DNA from: a virus
Reading direction: 5' to 3' (one strand)
IMG/VR virus record: IMGVR_UViG_3300050139_000114
Span: 1 to 28,243 of that record
DNA length: 28,243 nucleotides
Every line of letters starts with the position of its first letter. The first letter of the stretch is position 1. Made by a program: the position numbers and the translations under genes. The notes under the pieces are model-generated. The model saw nothing but the letters and a program-made list of their open reading frames with translations, did no database searches and was not told the DNA's origin. Positions 1 to 7,894 of the stretch are shown here, in pieces.

Positions 1-753
1 GATGAAGTAAATCTCGCCGGTCGGAACCTTGTCGCTCCACATAATATCGGTGCCCCAGAACTTGGGGCCGTTTTCGCTGACGGCTTGCTGCGTGTTCTGG
101 AAGCCGACCTTGGCGAAGTTCATGCTCCAAAGCTTTTCCCAGATGGCCTGTGTGGTGACGATAAGGTCGGGGAACTTCTTGCCGAGCTTCTTGCACTCGT
201 TCATCTTGGTTGCAAGCATCTCGTACGTGAGTGCGCCAGCGGAGGCCGTGAGGTTGGACTTGTAGAAGTAGCCAGACGGAACGCTGCGGTCGATGTCGCC
301 GACGGTGGCGTAGTTGGTGTAATCAAGGAATTCGTGGACAGAGGTGATGGCACCTGTTGCACCAGCAACCATGAGGTCGCTTGCGAGGGTGCTCTGGAGG
401 TTGTCCTTGATACTCTGCATGGTGACGGTCAGAAGGTTGACAATCTGCGCCTTGTCGGAGTTTTCCATAATGTCGATCTTGTTCAGCGCATTTCCGCTGA
501 AGTAGTGCGACCAGTGGAAGTGGTTTTCGGTCAGAACATCACTCTGAACGATGGTCAGGGTGTCGGTCTTGACGTACGGGCCACCGGAACATGCCTGCGA
601 GTTGATAAGCGGAACCTTGATGATGGAGCCACCGCTGACCTTGCGCGTCTTAGCCATGAACCGCTTGATGAGCGGGTCATCCTGATAAATGTTGTTGACG
701 AGAGGAAGGTAATATGCCGTAGTTGCGGCATCGAGTTGACTGATAATGGACAT
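1..753 (-). CDS. Major capsid protein (N-terminal 251 residues, runs off the left edge)
   Basis: The frame is open from an ATG at 753 to base 1, so the C-terminus is missing. An AGGAGG sits 6 bases before the start. The protein begins MSIISQLDAATTAYYLPLVN and continues with a polar mixed alpha/beta sequence that includes segments such as VTTQAIWEKLWSMNF, of the kind seen in HK97-fold major capsid proteins. The call rests mainly on order: portal, two small proteins, HNH, scaffold, capsid, all in one direction. A capsid protein directly follows the scaffold in many such phages. It would form the icosahedral shell. Confidence 0.8.
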   Translation of the reverse strand, partial: MSIISQLDAATTAYYLPLVNNIYQDDPLIKRFMAKTRKVSGGSIIKVPLINSQACSGGPYVKTDTLTIVQSDVLTENHFHWSHYFSGNALNKIDIMENSDKAQIVNLLTVTMQSIKDNLQSTLASDLMVAGATGAITSVHEFLDYTNYATVGDIDRSVPSGYFYKSNLTASAGALTYEMLATKMNECKKLGKKFPDLIVTTQAIWEKLWSMNFAKVGFQNTQQAVSENGPKFWGTDIMWSDKVPTGEIYFI

Positions 754-771
754 TTGAGTCCTCCTGTTAGT

Positions 772-1629
772 TTATGCGAGCGAGTCCCAGGCCCCCTCAA
801 GCTGGTCTCCGGCTTCCCGGAAGTCCTTGGGATGGATGGTTCCCTTTGCTGCACCCTTGGAGCCGCCCTCTACGACGGTCTTTCCACTGATGCCTTTTTT
901 AAGTTCGTCTAGACGGGTGTTAGCCCGCTTCTCCACAATGGAATCAAGTGCTTCGGGGTGGAGGTCGTAATATGTTGCTTTCACAAGACGTACGATTTTT
1001 TCAGGTGAGTCCACCGCCTTGTCGGACAGTGCATCGACCCTCTCCTGTAGTTCGAGGAACAGCTCATCACGATCTGGGCCGGATAACTCAACACCCTCTT
1101 TTGTAAGGGCCGTAAGGCCACTTTCGAGTGCGGTATCCGTTTCACCGAGCTGTTGCTTCTCTGCGTACGAGAGAGAAGATTTCACGCCCTCTTCCAACTC
1201 CGCGAGTCTGGTTTTCAATGCAACCACTTCGGGGTCGGGTTGAGCAGCAAATGGGTCAAACGTGGGAGCTTCCTCTTTTACGGGGGGCGCCGGTGTTTCC
1301 AGTTGCTTCTTGAGTGCGTAAAATTCTGCCTTCTGACGGTTTAGGGCTTGCGCCTTCGTGTCATAGTTGACGCCGTACGAAGCCCACTTTAGAAGTTCGG
1401 CCTGGTCTTTAGGTGTCCACTCCTTCCCCGCTGCCTTGAACTTGAACTTGGAACCATCCCACTGCGCCACTTGTGAAGGGGCGTTCTCAGTTGATGATGG
1501 CTGCTCCGTTCCTGCGTCGTCGGGGGTTACAGGCTGTTGGGCCGCGAGGGCCTGAGTTTCGTCCGTATCGGTGAAGAACGATTCAGGACTTCCCGACGTT
1601 ACAACGTTGCCTTTGTCTTCCAATGGCAT
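772..1629 (-). CDS. Head scaffolding protein
   Basis: 285 residues with start ATG at 1629 behind AAGGAGG. The first 50 residues are rich in Thr, Gln, Pro and Ser. A conserved-looking segment, WTPKDQAELLKWASYGVNYD, follows near residues 75-95. The middle is charged and helical, probably coiled coil (AELEEGVKSSLSYAEKQQ), and the C-terminal region is basic (DELKKGISGK). This layout and the place just upstream of the capsid gene are typical of phage scaffolds, which guide procapsid assembly and then leave. The family is assigned from layout and composition, not from a catalytic motif. A 'capsid assembly protein' label would be equivalent. Confidence 0.7.
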   Translation of the reverse strand: MPLEDKGNVVTSGSPESFFTDTDETQALAAQQPVTPDDAGTEQPSSTENAPSQVAQWDGSKFKFKAAGKEWTPKDQAELLKWASYGVNYDTKAQALNRQKAEFYALKKQLETPAPPVKEEAPTFDPFAAQPDPEVVALKTRLAELEEGVKSSLSYAEKQQLGETDTALESGLTALTKEGVELSGPDRDELFLELQERVDALSDKAVDSPEKIVRLVKATYYDLHPEALDSIVEKRANTRLDELKKGISGKTVVEGGSKGAAKGTIHPKDFREAGDQLEGAWDSLA

Positions 1630-1648
1630 AAATCCTCCTTAGGGATTT

Positions 1649-2215
1649 TTATGTCCAATCTTCGGTCAGGTATTGCCCTGCCAGTGCGTTAATCTTGTCC
1701 ATGTTCTTGCCTGTCCAGACGTTGTGTTTAACGCTGTCATGCAGGGTTGAGGGAATATAAATTACGTCCTCCTTGTTAATGTGATGCCCGTCGCTGTTGG
1801 GAAACCATGAGTTCAGGAGGTTCCAACCAAGAAGGCGGCGTTTGGCGCGAGACTTTCTCCAAGACACTCCCTGACCGCCCCTCCAATTTCCAATAGATAT
1901 CTTGGCGCGGGTTTCGGGAGACATAATGCGCCCCATCAGCGTGGCAGACGTTTTTGCGCGAGTTTCAGGGGATGGATTCGCGTGCGCAACGCACAACCTT
2001 GCACATGTTTCCGGCGATGCTTTATGGCCGGTAAGTGTGGCAGATATCTTTGCCCGTGTCTCGGGACTCGTAATATGTCCCTTCTGTGCCGCAGATACCT
2101 TCGCCCGAGCGACATCAGATTGCGGAACCCCCACGTGCGGATTAGAGCGTCCGGTGAGAGATGCTGATATTTTCGCCCGCATTTCGGGAGTGCGAACGAA
2201 TGCGCCCTTGGGCAT
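1649..2215 (-). CDS. NUMOD3-repeat HNH-type homing endonuclease
   Basis: 188 residues, SD GGAGG ahead of ATG 2215. The N-terminal two thirds are repeats of the form SPETRAKISATLTGH (about six copies, residues 8-110), matching the NUMOD3 DNA-binding motif of intron-type endonucleases. The C-terminal part has a basic patch (KSRAKRRLLGW), then DGHHINKEDVIYIPSTLHDS and HNVWTGKNMDKINALA, an HNH-like arrangement with paired histidines. It lies between the scaffold and small head genes in the same direction, so it is a free-standing mobile gene carried by the late operon. A paralogue with the same layout lies at 14708-15283 on the other strand. Its target is unknown. Confidence 0.82.
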   Translation of the reverse strand: MPKGAFVRTPEMRAKISASLTGRSNPHVGVPQSDVARAKVSAAQKGHITSPETRAKISATLTGHKASPETCARLCVAHANPSPETRAKTSATLMGRIMSPETRAKISIGNWRGGQGVSWRKSRAKRRLLGWNLLNSWFPNSDGHHINKEDVIYIPSTLHDSVKHNVWTGKNMDKINALAGQYLTEDWT

Positions 2216-2224
2216 TAAGTCCTC

Positions 2225-2509
2225 CTATTGAATGGGTGGGGCTGTTGGTTCTGTTACCGGTGCTGCCGGTTCTTTAGTCAACGTCACCTTATCGCCCACG
2301 ACAGCAGTCACCGTAAGAACGTCACCTTCGACGACGCCCTGTAGCGCTTCTACTGGAACGTCAAAGGTAGATGTCGGTTCAACGGGGGGCATGTCGGGGG
2401 TGTTGTTAATTGGCATATTGCCAGGGTTGATTTGTTTTGAAGCGTCGCTTGAAAGGCCGCGTGACCTGTTGGCAAGGGCGTTTCCGAGCATTTTTGCATT
2501 TAGGGCCAT
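2225..2509 (-). CDS. Small head-region protein of unknown function
   Basis: 94 residues, start ATG 2509 behind GGAGG. The N-terminus is MALNAKMLGNALANRSRG. The middle (residues 33-47) and C-terminus are rich in Pro and Thr, around a short beta-type segment (VVEGDVLTVTAVVGDKVTL, residues 59-77). No family is recognised. Its place between the 69-residue gene and the HNH gene, inside the portal-to-capsid block, suggests a structural or head-assembly accessory. No cysteines or membrane segments are present. Confidence 0.6.
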   Translation of the reverse strand: MALNAKMLGNALANRSRGLSSDASKQINPGNMPINNTPDMPPVEPTSTFDVPVEALQGVVEGDVLTVTAVVGDKVTLTKEPAAPVTEPTAPPIQ

Positions 2510-2517
2510 TTTACCTC

Positions 2518-2727
2518 CTAGGTAATTCCGAGCGTAGTTCTGAGTCCGGCTATCCGACGAAGTGTCTCTTGCATTGTGCTGTCCGCATTAGGGAATACTC
2601 CTTGCATGGCGGGCGGAGTCACGGGAGCGGTTGGTGCAGTCGGTACGATAGGAGAGTTTCCTAATCGCCGTTTAGCAATCTGTTGCACCAACGCACTTTT
2701 CGGGGTTGTCACGTTATTGGGTAACAC
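2518..2727 (-). CDS. Small head-region protein, GTG start
   Basis: The chosen start is GTG at 2727 because AAGGAGG lies 5 bases upstream and the gene then overlaps only the last 14 bases of the portal gene. Longer frames reaching 2871 would lie inside the portal gene and have an implausible Arg-rich N-terminus. The 69-residue product starts LPNNVTTPKSALVQQIAKRR and has a Pro/Thr/Ala linker (PTAPTAPVTPPA) in the middle. It resembles its downstream neighbour in having a Pro/Thr-rich section. The function is not recognised. Its stop (TAG 2518-2520) is fused to the SD of the next gene. Confidence 0.6.
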   Translation of the reverse strand: MLPNNVTTPKSALVQQIAKRRLGNSPIVPTAPTAPVTPPAMQGVFPNADSTMQETLRRIAGLRTTLGIT

Positions 2728-4204
2728 CGAGACCTCCTTGTGGCGGGTTCTGTGGCGGGGTTGCCGCCTGAATCTGTGCCAGAGCCGCCGCCTTGATGCG
2801 CTCCTGTGCACGACCAATGATTCCAATGAGAACGGGGTCGCCCGTAAGTTCACCCAGTCCTTCGGGGTCAATGATTTTCAGATTGACAAACTGGTTGCCA
2901 AGGTTCATCCTCATTTCCTTGTCGGCAGGAAGGGCCTCGGAGTAACAGATAGAAACATCGAATACACTGTCCATCTGTGTAGGGTCGGGCTGCGTTCCCG
3001 CAATGTCCACCCACTGGTCGGATGTGTACCACCGCATGAGTTCTACTGCCATGAGGCCCCACAATCCAACGGCCCGCTGTATACCATCTGCCTTGAGTTC
3101 CTTGATGGTCTTGCCCGCCTCTTGCAGGGCAACGATGGCACTAGCCGCCGTCACACCACCAGAGGTCGCGCCGTAGTTGACTTGCCGTACGCCGCTGATG
3201 TCGGGCATGATGCCCTGAAGCATCCCCACGGTGTTTTGCCAAGCGGGGGAAAGGGGGATGGTTTGCAATGCCGCAAGGTCATAGTCACTCTTGTGGACAA
3301 GGCCAGGTTCGTTGGAGAGGTGGTCGGGCATGCCCTGGTCTTTAGTAATCCACTGGCTGTTCTGCGTCAGCATCAGATTGTCCAGAAGATAACCCAGCGT
3401 CTTCATAAACGACTTCTGGCTGCCCCACAGATCGCCAACCATCGACTTGCGCTCTCCAGTAGATGTATCATCGACCACGTAGTCCACAATGGGAATACGC
3501 CGGAAGGGATAGGTCAGTTCTTCATCGACAAATGGCTTCTTTGGAGAAGATGCTGCCCAGATGATGTGTCTCCCATTGGGAAGTGTCGCATCGGGGTTGT
3601 ACCACGACTCGATGACCTCAACGCCCTCGGCATTGGTGAACTCGTCCTTGGCGTCGGTCTGTGTTTCTACTCCATACTTGGTTAAAACGTAGAAAGGAGA
3701 ACGCAGGTGACGCACATGACAGTATTCAGCGTCATCAATGGTGTGGGCGAGGGGGTCGATAAATATGTTGAAGGGGGAAACGGTATAAGAGCCGATATTC
3801 CCGTCCCCGCCATCATCCTGTGCGTCCCAGAAGATGCCCTGATAGCCCCTGCCATAAATAAGCATATCCAGCGTGGCCCGCTTTACGTCCTCTGCCACGT
3901 CCTTGTTCTCATAAACCGCCTTGAGCGCGGTTGAGAGTAGTTCCGCCGCTGGCATATTCACAGACTTTGCGGGGTTGACAAGGATGGAAGGGTGTTTCAA
4001 CTGCAACATGGCGAGGAGTTGTAAGACGTTGGGCTTGATATAGTTTATTTCTGGCTTGGACGCACCCTCATCAACGCCACCAACGTGACTCCAGTGGTCG
4101 CCGAGGTAAAAGTCGCGCCAGTCGCGGCAGTCTGATAAGTAGGAACTGGCGAATGACTTTGCGGTTTCATAATCGTCAGCGAACAGGTGCTCTAATTTAG
4201 CCAT
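2714..4204 (-). CDS. Portal protein (P22-like type)
   Basis: 496 residues. The start is ATG 4204 (MAKLEHLFADDYETAK) because GAAGGAG lies 6 bases upstream; a longer frame from 4300 has no ribosome site and overlaps the preceding gene. Features typical of the P22-type portal family are visible: an N-terminal region with DWRDFYLGDHW, PEINYIKPNVLQLLAML near residue 55, a segment reading SPFNIFIDPLA, a tunnel-side region (SGVRQVNYGATSGGVTAASA), and a Gln/Pro/Gly-rich tail. It would form the dodecameric ring at one capsid vertex that serves as docking site for terminase. It lies in the normal order after the large terminase. Confidence 0.88.
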   Translation of the reverse strand: MAKLEHLFADDYETAKSFASSYLSDCRDWRDFYLGDHWSHVGGVDEGASKPEINYIKPNVLQLLAMLQLKHPSILVNPAKSVNMPAAELLSTALKAVYENKDVAEDVKRATLDMLIYGRGYQGIFWDAQDDGGDGNIGSYTVSPFNIFIDPLAHTIDDAEYCHVRHLRSPFYVLTKYGVETQTDAKDEFTNAEGVEVIESWYNPDATLPNGRHIIWAASSPKKPFVDEELTYPFRRIPIVDYVVDDTSTGERKSMVGDLWGSQKSFMKTLGYLLDNLMLTQNSQWITKDQGMPDHLSNEPGLVHKSDYDLAALQTIPLSPAWQNTVGMLQGIMPDISGVRQVNYGATSGGVTAASAIVALQEAGKTIKELKADGIQRAVGLWGLMAVELMRWYTSDQWVDIAGTQPDPTQMDSVFDVSICYSEALPADKEMRMNLGNQFVNLKIIDPEGLGELTGDPVLIGIIGRAQERIKAAALAQIQAATPPQNPPQGGLGVTQ

Positions 4205-4376
4205 GTAACTCCTTCTTCGAAGCGGTAAAGACAACTCTGTCGGCCCATTCCGCTTTCTTCCCTTTGTTCCACTGGGCGACGGGACGGAGATAACCAACAA
4301 CGCGGCTGTAGACCTCGCAGGGCTGACGCTTCACAGCGGGAATGGTGATGTTGCCTACAATCAAGTCATCGGTCAC
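4197..4376 (-). CDS. Free-standing NrdD C-terminus-like mini-protein (putative glycyl radical domain)
   Basis: 59 residues from GTG 4376. GAGGAGG lies 5 bases upstream, and the G of the terminase stop TAG is the first base of GTG. Residues 19-39 (PCEVYSRVVGYLRPVAQWNK then G) and the following K-rich stretch to ADRVVF closely resemble the end of anaerobic (class III) ribonucleotide reductase NrdD, whose radical glycine lies in an RVxGY motif followed by a WN/FN-x-GK-x-E block. The matching glycine is G28, with C20 just before. No catalytic barrel is attached and no nrdD or nrdG lies in this window. It overlaps the portal start by 8 bases and carries the portal SD. It could be a spare radical domain (compare GrcA/YfiD for pyruvate formate-lyase), but that is inference. 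Confidence 0.65.
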   Translation of the reverse strand: MTDDLIVGNITIPAVKRQPCEVYSRVVGYLRPVAQWNKGKKAEWADRVVFTASKKELHG

Positions 4377-5710
4377 TAGAGCCTCCTCATCCAAATGTTT
4401 TCTTCCTTGTTGGCGGCAAATATCCCCGCGATTCTTTTAGCTGCAGCAGACATCATGGGAACTGGACTTACTCGCGCCCGCTCCATTTGTGCTTTGTACT
4501 GCTTCCTCCCCATGAGTCCGTACCTTATGGCGTCCATGAGGTCATCGGCTTCCTTGAGGGGCTTCCCGTTACGCCAGACATAGTTCCGTGCCTCATCTTT
4601 CGTCTGGAGGCAGGTGTCCATGAGGCAGAACTCCCCCGCGTTTATCATTCTGGAGACCTCTGAGATACCCTTGTCCACATCGTTGATGGCGGCAAGAAAG
4701 GCGATTTCAAGGCCGTTCTTCTTGAGCCACTTCTTCATCTCTGCGGCTCCCTGTGGGTTGGAGGGGTCGTAGTACACCCTGCGGACACGGTACTTCATCA
4801 GGGGTTCAAGGTTGTTCTCTACGTGCGTCTCGTAGTCGATGGCGGACGCCTCGTATTCCCTGAACTGGTACACGACCCCGTTTTCCTCAAAGAAGTAAGC
4901 GAGGGCCGTAGGGTGCCCAAACCCAAAGTCCATGCCGCACCAGACTTCGGCGTTCTCTGGAGGTTCGCGGTAGGGGATAATGGAGCCTTTTTTCAGGTCG
5001 TAGACCAGCCCAATTGCTGCCGTGAACTCTCCGAGATACCGCATCGCAAATTCTGCGGGGGCCATCTCTTTCCGCAGCCGCTCGAACTCTTCTTTTGGAA
5101 AGGCGGGATTGGCGGTAGAGGGACACTGGATAAACTTGTAGGCGGGGTTTCCGCTCTTCCATTCCTCATACGGTTCGTCTGCAAGCCATGCCTGCGTCTT
5201 CCCTGGATAGGGGGTACTTAGTCCGCAGAGCTGTCCGTCCCTCATTAGAATTCGAGACTGCAAGGCAATCCACACCTGCCTGCGGCACTGTGCTATCTCG
5301 TCGATGATAATGCCATCATACTGGCCGCCCTCAAGAAGGTCGGGTTTGTCGGCAGAACCGAAGAAGATTTCGTAGTTCGTTCCAGCGTAGCAACGCCTCT
5401 TCTCCGACCATGCACCCTTGAGCGGGGTGTGGTCAAAGTAATCTCTGACATACGGCTTGGCAATCTGTTCGACAAACTGGAAAGAAGGCTCTGTTACGAG
5501 ATACCTTCCGCCGTGCTTTTTCCGCATCAGACGCATAAGCTTGATGGGGATTGATGAAGACTTTCCAGCGCCCGAACCGGCAATGAACATCAGGTAGGTC
5601 GTCAGGCAATCGTCGAGGTATTCCCTCTGAAACGGGTTGGGGTCTTCCTCAATACCACCAGTGGGAGATATTCTCCATAGTACCGGTTTGCCCTTGGCGT
5701 CAGTCAGCAA
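4376..5710 (-). CDS. terL: Terminase large subunit
   Basis: 444 residues, the ATP-driven DNA packaging motor. The ATPase domain has Walker A GSGAGKS (residues 45-51) and Walker B with the catalytic acid pair DE (137-138, in GIIIDEIA). The nuclease domain shows the three acidic positions of the RNase H-like fold: D261 in MDFGFGHP, D315 in YYDPSNPQ, and the DDLMDAIRYG block (389-398). The start is uncertain: the frame opens at a TTG (5710) inside the end of the preceding gene with no clear SD, so it is probably translationally coupled. No better in-frame start is seen nearby. Order terS-terL-mini-NrdD-portal. Confidence 0.93.
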   Translation of the reverse strand: MLTDAKGKPVLWRISPTGGIEEDPNPFQREYLDDCLTTYLMFIAGSGAGKSSSIPIKLMRLMRKKHGGRYLVTEPSFQFVEQIAKPYVRDYFDHTPLKGAWSEKRRCYAGTNYEIFFGSADKPDLLEGGQYDGIIIDEIAQCRRQVWIALQSRILMRDGQLCGLSTPYPGKTQAWLADEPYEEWKSGNPAYKFIQCPSTANPAFPKEEFERLRKEMAPAEFAMRYLGEFTAAIGLVYDLKKGSIIPYREPPENAEVWCGMDFGFGHPTALAYFFEENGVVYQFREYEASAIDYETHVENNLEPLMKYRVRRVYYDPSNPQGAAEMKKWLKKNGLEIAFLAAINDVDKGISEVSRMINAGEFCLMDTCLQTKDEARNYVWRNGKPLKEADDLMDAIRYGLMGRKQYKAQMERARVSPVPMMSAAAKRIAGIFAANKEENIWMRRL

Positions 5711-6218
5711 GGTGCTTTTCGCTTTCTACTTCCGTAGGCCAGTCAGGGACGGCCAGCTTCTCGTCATGCGTGGTTTCGTCTTGCAAGTCCAAAAGCAGCT
5801 TCGCAGCGGTTGTGATGTCTGCCGCCCGAAGCATGATTTTCTTCTCTTCTAAGAGCTCACTACCCCGCCTGATGATCTGAATGAGCGTGGCCTTCGCCTC
5901 TTCGCACTTATTGGCAACACCGGCGTCATACAGGCCCTTGAGGGCGAGGTCGTTTAAAACCCCTTCCATGACGTTGACCCACTCGTCCCAGTGTTCAGAG
6001 GTAGACCAACCCTTCAGGGTGGAGAGTTTGACCCCAGCATAGAAGCCCACCTTCAGAAGGGAACGGTCTCGGCCAAGCATGAGATAGCTCTCTCTACAAG
6101 CCTCGTGCTGTGCGTAGGTATACTCCTGCCGATTGAACGTCTTTCTGACGGGTTTCTCTGACAAAACGATGGGTTCCTGCGGCAAGGCAGGGATGATTTC
6201 TGGGCGGAGCTTAGACAT
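5700..6218 (-). CDS. terS: Terminase small subunit (probable)
   Basis: 172 residues from ATG 6218, with AGGAGG 9 bases upstream; a longer frame from 6302 lacks a ribosome site. The segment LLKVGFYAGVKLSTLKGWSTSEHW (about residues 55-78) looks like a helix-turn-helix, followed by long helices (EEAKATLIQIIRRGSELLEEKK) suited to an oligomer. Small terminases bind the packaging site and feed DNA to the large subunit. The call rests on the HTH and on its place at the head of the late operon directly before terL. The end overlaps terL by 11 bases. Confidence 0.7.
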   Translation of the reverse strand: MSKLRPEIIPALPQEPIVLSEKPVRKTFNRQEYTYAQHEACRESYLMLGRDRSLLKVGFYAGVKLSTLKGWSTSEHWDEWVNVMEGVLNDLALKGLYDAGVANKCEEAKATLIQIIRRGSELLEEKKIMLRAADITTAAKLLLDLQDETTHDEKLAVPDWPTEVESEKHLAD

Positions 6219-6831
6219 ATGGGCAGTCCTCCTATACATATATACGCAAGGTCGGGCGCCCTTTTTCCCTCTTTTACCCCTTATTGTGAATACCCTCTTC
6301 ACTATCCATTCTATCGTCAGTCTGGGGGCGGGCTGCCCTGCCAGTTACTATGCCGCCTTCTTCACACAAACCTTCCGGCCTTCTTTTTTTTCCTCCGAAA
6401 TCGGTGTCTCCAGACCCCCCTAAAACCTGCCTTCCGTTAGTTCCCAAGCGGATTCTTTTTTCCCCGAAACGGGCCTTCTTTAGAAAAAGGGGGCCGTTCC
6501 TCTTTCCTCTGGGGTCAGTAGGGAGGTTTCTAAAAGAACCATAAGTCCAGTCGGAGAGTGATATATCTACACCCCCCCACCCCGAAACCCTTGTAGGGGG
6601 CTGCTGGAGCGGGGAAGGCGGGAGCCCCGTGCGCATCCGCGCTTGCGCGCGCGCACCCAGGCCCACCCATGCGCGCTAACGCGCGCGCTCATTGAGAGGG
6701 CCTACAAGCGCAAGGGTTGAGGTATATATCAATGGGTGAATAGGAACGCCCTCACTGCACACTAGCCGCGCCTGGCACGACCCAATCACTGCCCTTGCCC
6801 GCATACCCGAACACGACTTAGGGAACCCCTA
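6219..6831. other. Divergent non-coding control region upstream of the small terminase
   Basis: No convincing gene is seen between the left-facing terminase operon and the right-facing early genes. The left part (6350-6540) has strand-biased homopolymer runs, for example T-runs at 6384-6390 and 6457-6462 and a C-run at 6572-6578. Weak hairpins occur around 6464-6506. The centre holds the inverted-repeat block described separately. A late promoter for the minus strand should lie here, but I cannot find a clear -35/-10 pair. In cos- or pac-type phages the DNA recognised by the small terminase often lies beside or within terS, so this is also a candidate packaging site. Confidence 0.5.
6559..6731. 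repeat. 173-bp GC-rich block bounded by nested inverted repeats (candidate origin or packaging site)
   Basis: Outer arms are TGATATAT (6559-6566) and ATATATCA (6724-6731). Inner arms are AACCCTTGTAGG (6586-6597) and CCTACAAGCGCAAGGGTT (6701-6718), which can pair in two overlapping registers through their shared CTTG/CAAG. The interior has alternating CG tracts (6635-6656 and 6670-6688), including GCGCG-CTAA-CGCGC. AT-rich DNA with G- and C-runs flanks it. Such symmetry is typical of replication origins or packaging/cohesive-end sites, but neither function can be proved from sequence. Confidence 0.55.
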
Positions 6832-6859
6832 TTGACAGGAAAGCGGATACCCGTATGAT
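6832..6859 (+). promoter_or_regulatory. Early promoter P1
   Basis: TTGACA (6832-6837), 16-base spacer, TATGAT (6854-6859). The spacer GGAAAGCGGATACCCG matches the conserved pattern shared with P2, P3 and P4 (CG directly before the -10; CGGA as in P2 and P3). It is the only good promoter upstream of the first early genes, with transcription expected from about 6866. Confidence 0.8.
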
Positions 6860-6865
6860 ATGGAC

Positions 6866-7063
6866 AGGCGAGCAGAACACACAGCCCGCGCCTAGAAGTT
6901 CAAGCACCTTGACAACCAACCACAGCGAAGCCACCGAGAAGCCCGCAGCAATCGCGGACTTAGGTTAAGCGGAACCCACACCAATCAGCGATATGCTGAC
7001 TGGAGCCGCAAGGCTCCCGTGAACGTACCACTAAGAATGGCCCAATAGGGCAAAGGAGTTGAC
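6866..7063 (+). promoter_or_regulatory. Hairpin-rich 5' leader of the early operon
   Basis: The roughly 200-base leader has several short stems: CAGC/GCTG (6986-6998), GGAGCC-GCAA-GGCTCC (7002-7017, a GNRA-type tetraloop), and GCCC-AATA-GGGC (7040-7051), which ends 3 bases before the GGAG ribosome site. Comparable hairpins precede the next two genes. They may protect the transcript or control translation. No known riboswitch is recognised. Confidence 0.45.
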
Positions 7064-7330
7064 ATGAATACACTAGCCGCCTCCCACCACATGACACCCA
7101 AAGGAGCCACCGCCGTTTTACTCGCATTCAATAAGCACGTTGGAGAGGCTGGCGGCATCATCATCATTGACCGACCCGAAGGACTCCAAGGACACTACAC
7201 CACCAACCCCGGGAACATGGCGGGCCGGATGGTTATGATTGACACCTTGACGCCTCTTGACCCGCCCGAACTCAACGACCCCGCCACCCTTGCTGATGCA
7301 GTTAATACCGCACTAGACAACGCTGACTGA
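7064..7330 (+). CDS. First early protein, unknown function
   Basis: 88 residues, ATG 7064 after AAAGGAG. The sequence starts MNTLAASHHMTPKGATAVLL, and the next gene also starts MNTLA. A hydrophobic stretch GGIIIID (residues 30-36) is followed by a Gly/Asn-rich turn and an acidic C-terminus. No family is recognised. As the first gene after P1 it is expected to be made very early, a position where phages often place host-takeover proteins; that is inference from position only. Confidence 0.65.
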   Translation: MNTLAASHHMTPKGATAVLLAFNKHVGEAGGIIIIDRPEGLQGHYTTNPGNMAGRMVMIDTLTPLDPPELNDPATLADAVNTALDNAD

Positions 7331-7394
7331 CTGCCCGACGAGCCGGAAACGGCGAAACACGGCCAACGAGACACTCCCGCGCCGTGTCGCAGTA

Positions 7395-7442
7395 GGTCTC
7401 GAAACGAGACCGTCTACCCCAGAGAGCCGAGAGGCTAGGGGT
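7395..7442 (+). promoter_or_regulatory. Intercistronic hairpins ahead of the second early gene
   Basis: Two stems: GGTCTCG-AAA-CGAGACC (7395-7411, 7 perfect pairs), and ACCCC...GGGGT (7416-7420 with 7438-7442) enclosing AGCC-GAGA-GGCT (7425-7436), whose loop is GNRA type. The second ends 2 bases before the TAAAGGAG ribosome site. They lack a U-run, so they are more likely mRNA stability or translation elements than terminators. Confidence 0.55.
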
Positions 7443-7456
7443 TAAAGGAGCAAGCA

Positions 7457-7894
7457 ATGAATACACTGGCCAGCGTTTGCGCACGAGACATCCAGACCGA
7501 CGACCTTATGAGAGAAGGGGTATTTGCAATCCTCGGCGGAGATCATGTAGTAATGTTCAAGGACGGTTCAATGCTTCTGGACGCACACAAGGACGAAATC
7601 ACCGTTACCGAAGTAATGGCGCGTCACGGCTACACTCGCTACGCGCTTATAAATGCGGGAGCCGAAATGACCTTTTGGAATCTCCGGCACGGCCTCCCTT
7701 CCGAGTTGTTCGTTCGTGAGAACGGCAAGAGCTACCACGTTGTGATGTTCACTGGATGGGAAAGCGAGAACGGGAACCAGATGAGACAACACCCCCGCTT
7801 TCTTGAAGTCGAAGACGTTACAAAGGTAGTGCAAGCCTGCAACGAGGCGGAAGAAATCAGCGACGAAGATTTAGAGGCAGTCGAAGGCTTCTAA
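7457..7894 (+). CDS. Early protein, unknown function, acidic tail
   Basis: 145 residues, ATG 7457 after AAAGGAG. It shares its first five residues (MNTLA) and the codons around the start with the preceding gene. The body is mixed alpha/beta (EGVFAILGGDHVVMFKDGSM, residues 20-39; SYHVVMFTGW near 92-101). The C-terminus is very acidic (EAEEISDEDLEAVEGF), a composition often seen in DNA-mimic or inhibitor proteins, but no family is recognised and no function is claimed. Confidence 0.7.
   Translation: MNTLASVCARDIQTDDLMREGVFAILGGDHVVMFKDGSMLLDAHKDEITVTEVMARHGYTRYALINAGAEMTFWNLRHGLPSELFVRENGKSYHVVMFTGWESENGNQMRQHPRFLEVEDVTKVVQACNEAEEISDEDLEAVEGF

Noticed and set aside
85-912. 275-codon plus-strand frame across the capsid/scaffold junction
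   Set aside because: It is antisense to the capsid and scaffold genes, both with good SDs. A shadow frame in GC-rich DNA.
2728-2871. Longer N-terminus for the 69-residue head-region gene
   Set aside because: The extension is Arg-rich, overlaps the portal by about 150 bases and lacks an SD, while GTG 2727 has AAGGAGG at the right distance.
2576-3685. 369-codon open frame on the plus strand
   Set aside because: It is fully antisense to the portal gene, whose motifs, start signal and neighbours are convincing. It has no ribosome site and no family resemblance.
6274-6666. 130-codon minus-strand frame upstream of the small terminase
   Set aside because: Low-complexity Gly/Arg/Pro sequence produced by the homopolymer and CG-rich control region. 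No SD, no family.
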